Origin: JBCBDX01 sp038529265
GTDB lineage: Bacteria; Pseudomonadota; Alphaproteobacteria; Rhizobiales; Rhizobiaceae
Assembly (NCBI GenBank): GCA_038529265.1
Contig: JBCBDX010000013.1
Span: 1 to 64,000 of the forward strand
DNA: 64,000 bases
Direction of reading: 5' to 3'
Position numbers and translations under genes: made by a program. The notes below the pieces were generated by a model. That model made no database searches and had not been told where the DNA came from. It saw only the letters and a list, made by a program, of their open reading frames with translations. Positions 63,355 to 64,000 of this stretch are shown here, piece by piece; within the stretch, counting starts at the first letter, position 1; each line of letters begins with the position of its first letter.

Positions 63355-63702
63355 ATGCTGATTTCGCCCGCCTATGCCCAAGCTGCAGGCGCACCTGGTG
63401 GCAGCGATTTTATCGTTACCTTGCTGCCGTTTGTGCTGATTTTCGTGATCATGTATTTTTTGATCATACGCCCGCAGCGTCAGCAGATGAAGAGACGTGA
63501 GGAGATGCTCTCTGCGATCCGCCGCAATGACACAGTGATCACGGGTGGCGGTATTGTCGGTAAAGTGACAAAGGTCGTTGACGACAATGAGGTAGAAGTT
63601 GAAATCGCCCAGAACACTAAAATTCGTGTGATGCGCTCCATGATTGCGGATGTACGTGTTAAGGGTGAGCCAGCAGCTGCCAACGACACTGGCAAAAAGT
63701 AA
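63355..63702 (+). CDS. yajC: Preprotein translocase subunit YajC
   Basis: 115 residues. One membrane span (IVTLLPFVLIFVIMYFLIIRPQRQQMKRREEM), the FLIIRPQRQQ motif and the soluble NDTVITGGGIVGKVTKVVDD domain are typical. YajC associates with SecDF. GGAGTTTCTC precedes the ATG. secD follows 82 nt later. Confidence 0.95.
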   Translation: MLISPAYAQAAGAPGGSDFIVTLLPFVLIFVIMYFLIIRPQRQQMKRREEMLSAIRRNDTVITGGGIVGKVTKVVDDNEVEVEIAQNTKIRVMRSMIADVRVKGEPAAANDTGKK

Positions 63703-63784
63703 AACAAAATGTCGCGGTGTGTTGTGCCCTGGTATTGACACGCCCAATTGCATCTAAAGCGCCATCTGAATTGATTGGACGACC

Positions 63785-64000
63785 ATGCTCTATTTTTCGC
63801 CCTGGAAGACTGTACTGATCTGGCTGACTGTTTTGGTCGGGCTCATGTTTGCCCTGCCAAACGTTTATACGCAGTCGTTACGCGATAGCCTGCCATCATT
63901 CCTGCCCAATGATACCATGGCGCTTGGCCTTGATCTACAGGGCGGCGTGCACCTCCAACTTAAGCTCGATCGTGAAGAACTGCTGGCCAACCGGCTTGAG
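63785..64000 (+). CDS. secD: Protein translocase subunit SecD (partial, N-terminal part only)
   Basis: 72 codons from ATG 63785 to the right edge. Starts MLYFSPWKTVLIWLTVLVGLMFALPNVY, an N-terminal membrane span, and has DTMALGLDLQGGVHLQLKLD, the conserved SecD D1 motif. The remainder, and presumably secF, lie outside the window. Confidence 0.93.
   Translation, partial: MLYFSPWKTVLIWLTVLVGLMFALPNVYTQSLRDSLPSFLPNDTMALGLDLQGGVHLQLKLDREELLANRLE

Overview
The window reads as a chromosomal segment of an alphaproteobacterium, most likely of the order Hyphomicrobiales (Rhizobiales). The basis is gene content and order: an ExoR-type Sel1-repeat regulator, a PopZ-family protein (DUF2497) between a tolC homologue and valS, a ChrR-type cupin protein, an HlyU-family protein, and the run dgt-argS-SPOR-nagZ-scpA-scpB-tatABC-serS-surE-pcm-LysM/M23-yajC-secD. 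Genus and species cannot be fixed from sequence reading alone. Codon use and base composition look even across the window, except for AT-rich spacers around the RTX genes. I see no insertion sequence, prophage, CRISPR array or rRNA.

Region by region. 1-3.5 kb: three consecutive minus-strand RTX (glycine/aspartate nonapeptide repeat) genes. The first runs off the left edge and the second is interrupted by two runs of N that sit inside near-identical tandem DNA repeats. 3.7-17.3 kb: housekeeping and transport genes (adenine deaminase, TrkH, threonine ammonia-lyase, AI-2E family exporter, two MFS carriers, a membrane-anchored alpha/beta hydrolase, HlyU family, aroA, MipA/OmpV). 17.4-22 kb: a small monooxygenase plus AraC regulator behind a perfect 25-bp palindrome, a divergent Lrp/ald pair, and an outer-membrane protein made of two tandem beta-barrel domains. 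21.9-25.1 kb: a tightly overlapping minus-strand operon cysK-alaX-sseA-GNAT.

25.3-34.3 kb is the most distinctive region. It holds a ChrR-like cupin protein behind a good match to an RpoE/ECF11-type promoter, an SDR, two paralogous small membrane proteins, and a convergent operon (photolyase, FAD amine-oxidase-like protein, DUF1365, cyclopropane-fatty-acid-synthase-like methyltransferase, GPH-type carrier). This is the gene content of the singlet-oxygen (photo-oxidative) response known from Rhodobacter. However, no sigma factor is adjacent and the ChrR-like protein has lost most of its zinc anti-sigma ligands.

34.4-46.6 kb: tRNA-Asn and tRNA-Cys, a PIMT-like methyltransferase, tolC, popZ-like, valS, a FadL-family porin, ilvD overlapping exoR, a small cysteine-containing secreted protein, and xthA-erpA. 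46.7-64 kb: a long, mostly co-directional block for nucleotide metabolism, translation, cell division and chromosome segregation, and protein export (Tat genes and the start of the yajC-secD operon). It includes a surE-pcm-NlpD-like trio whose LytM domain is degenerate, which suggests a cell-division amidase activator rather than a peptidase.
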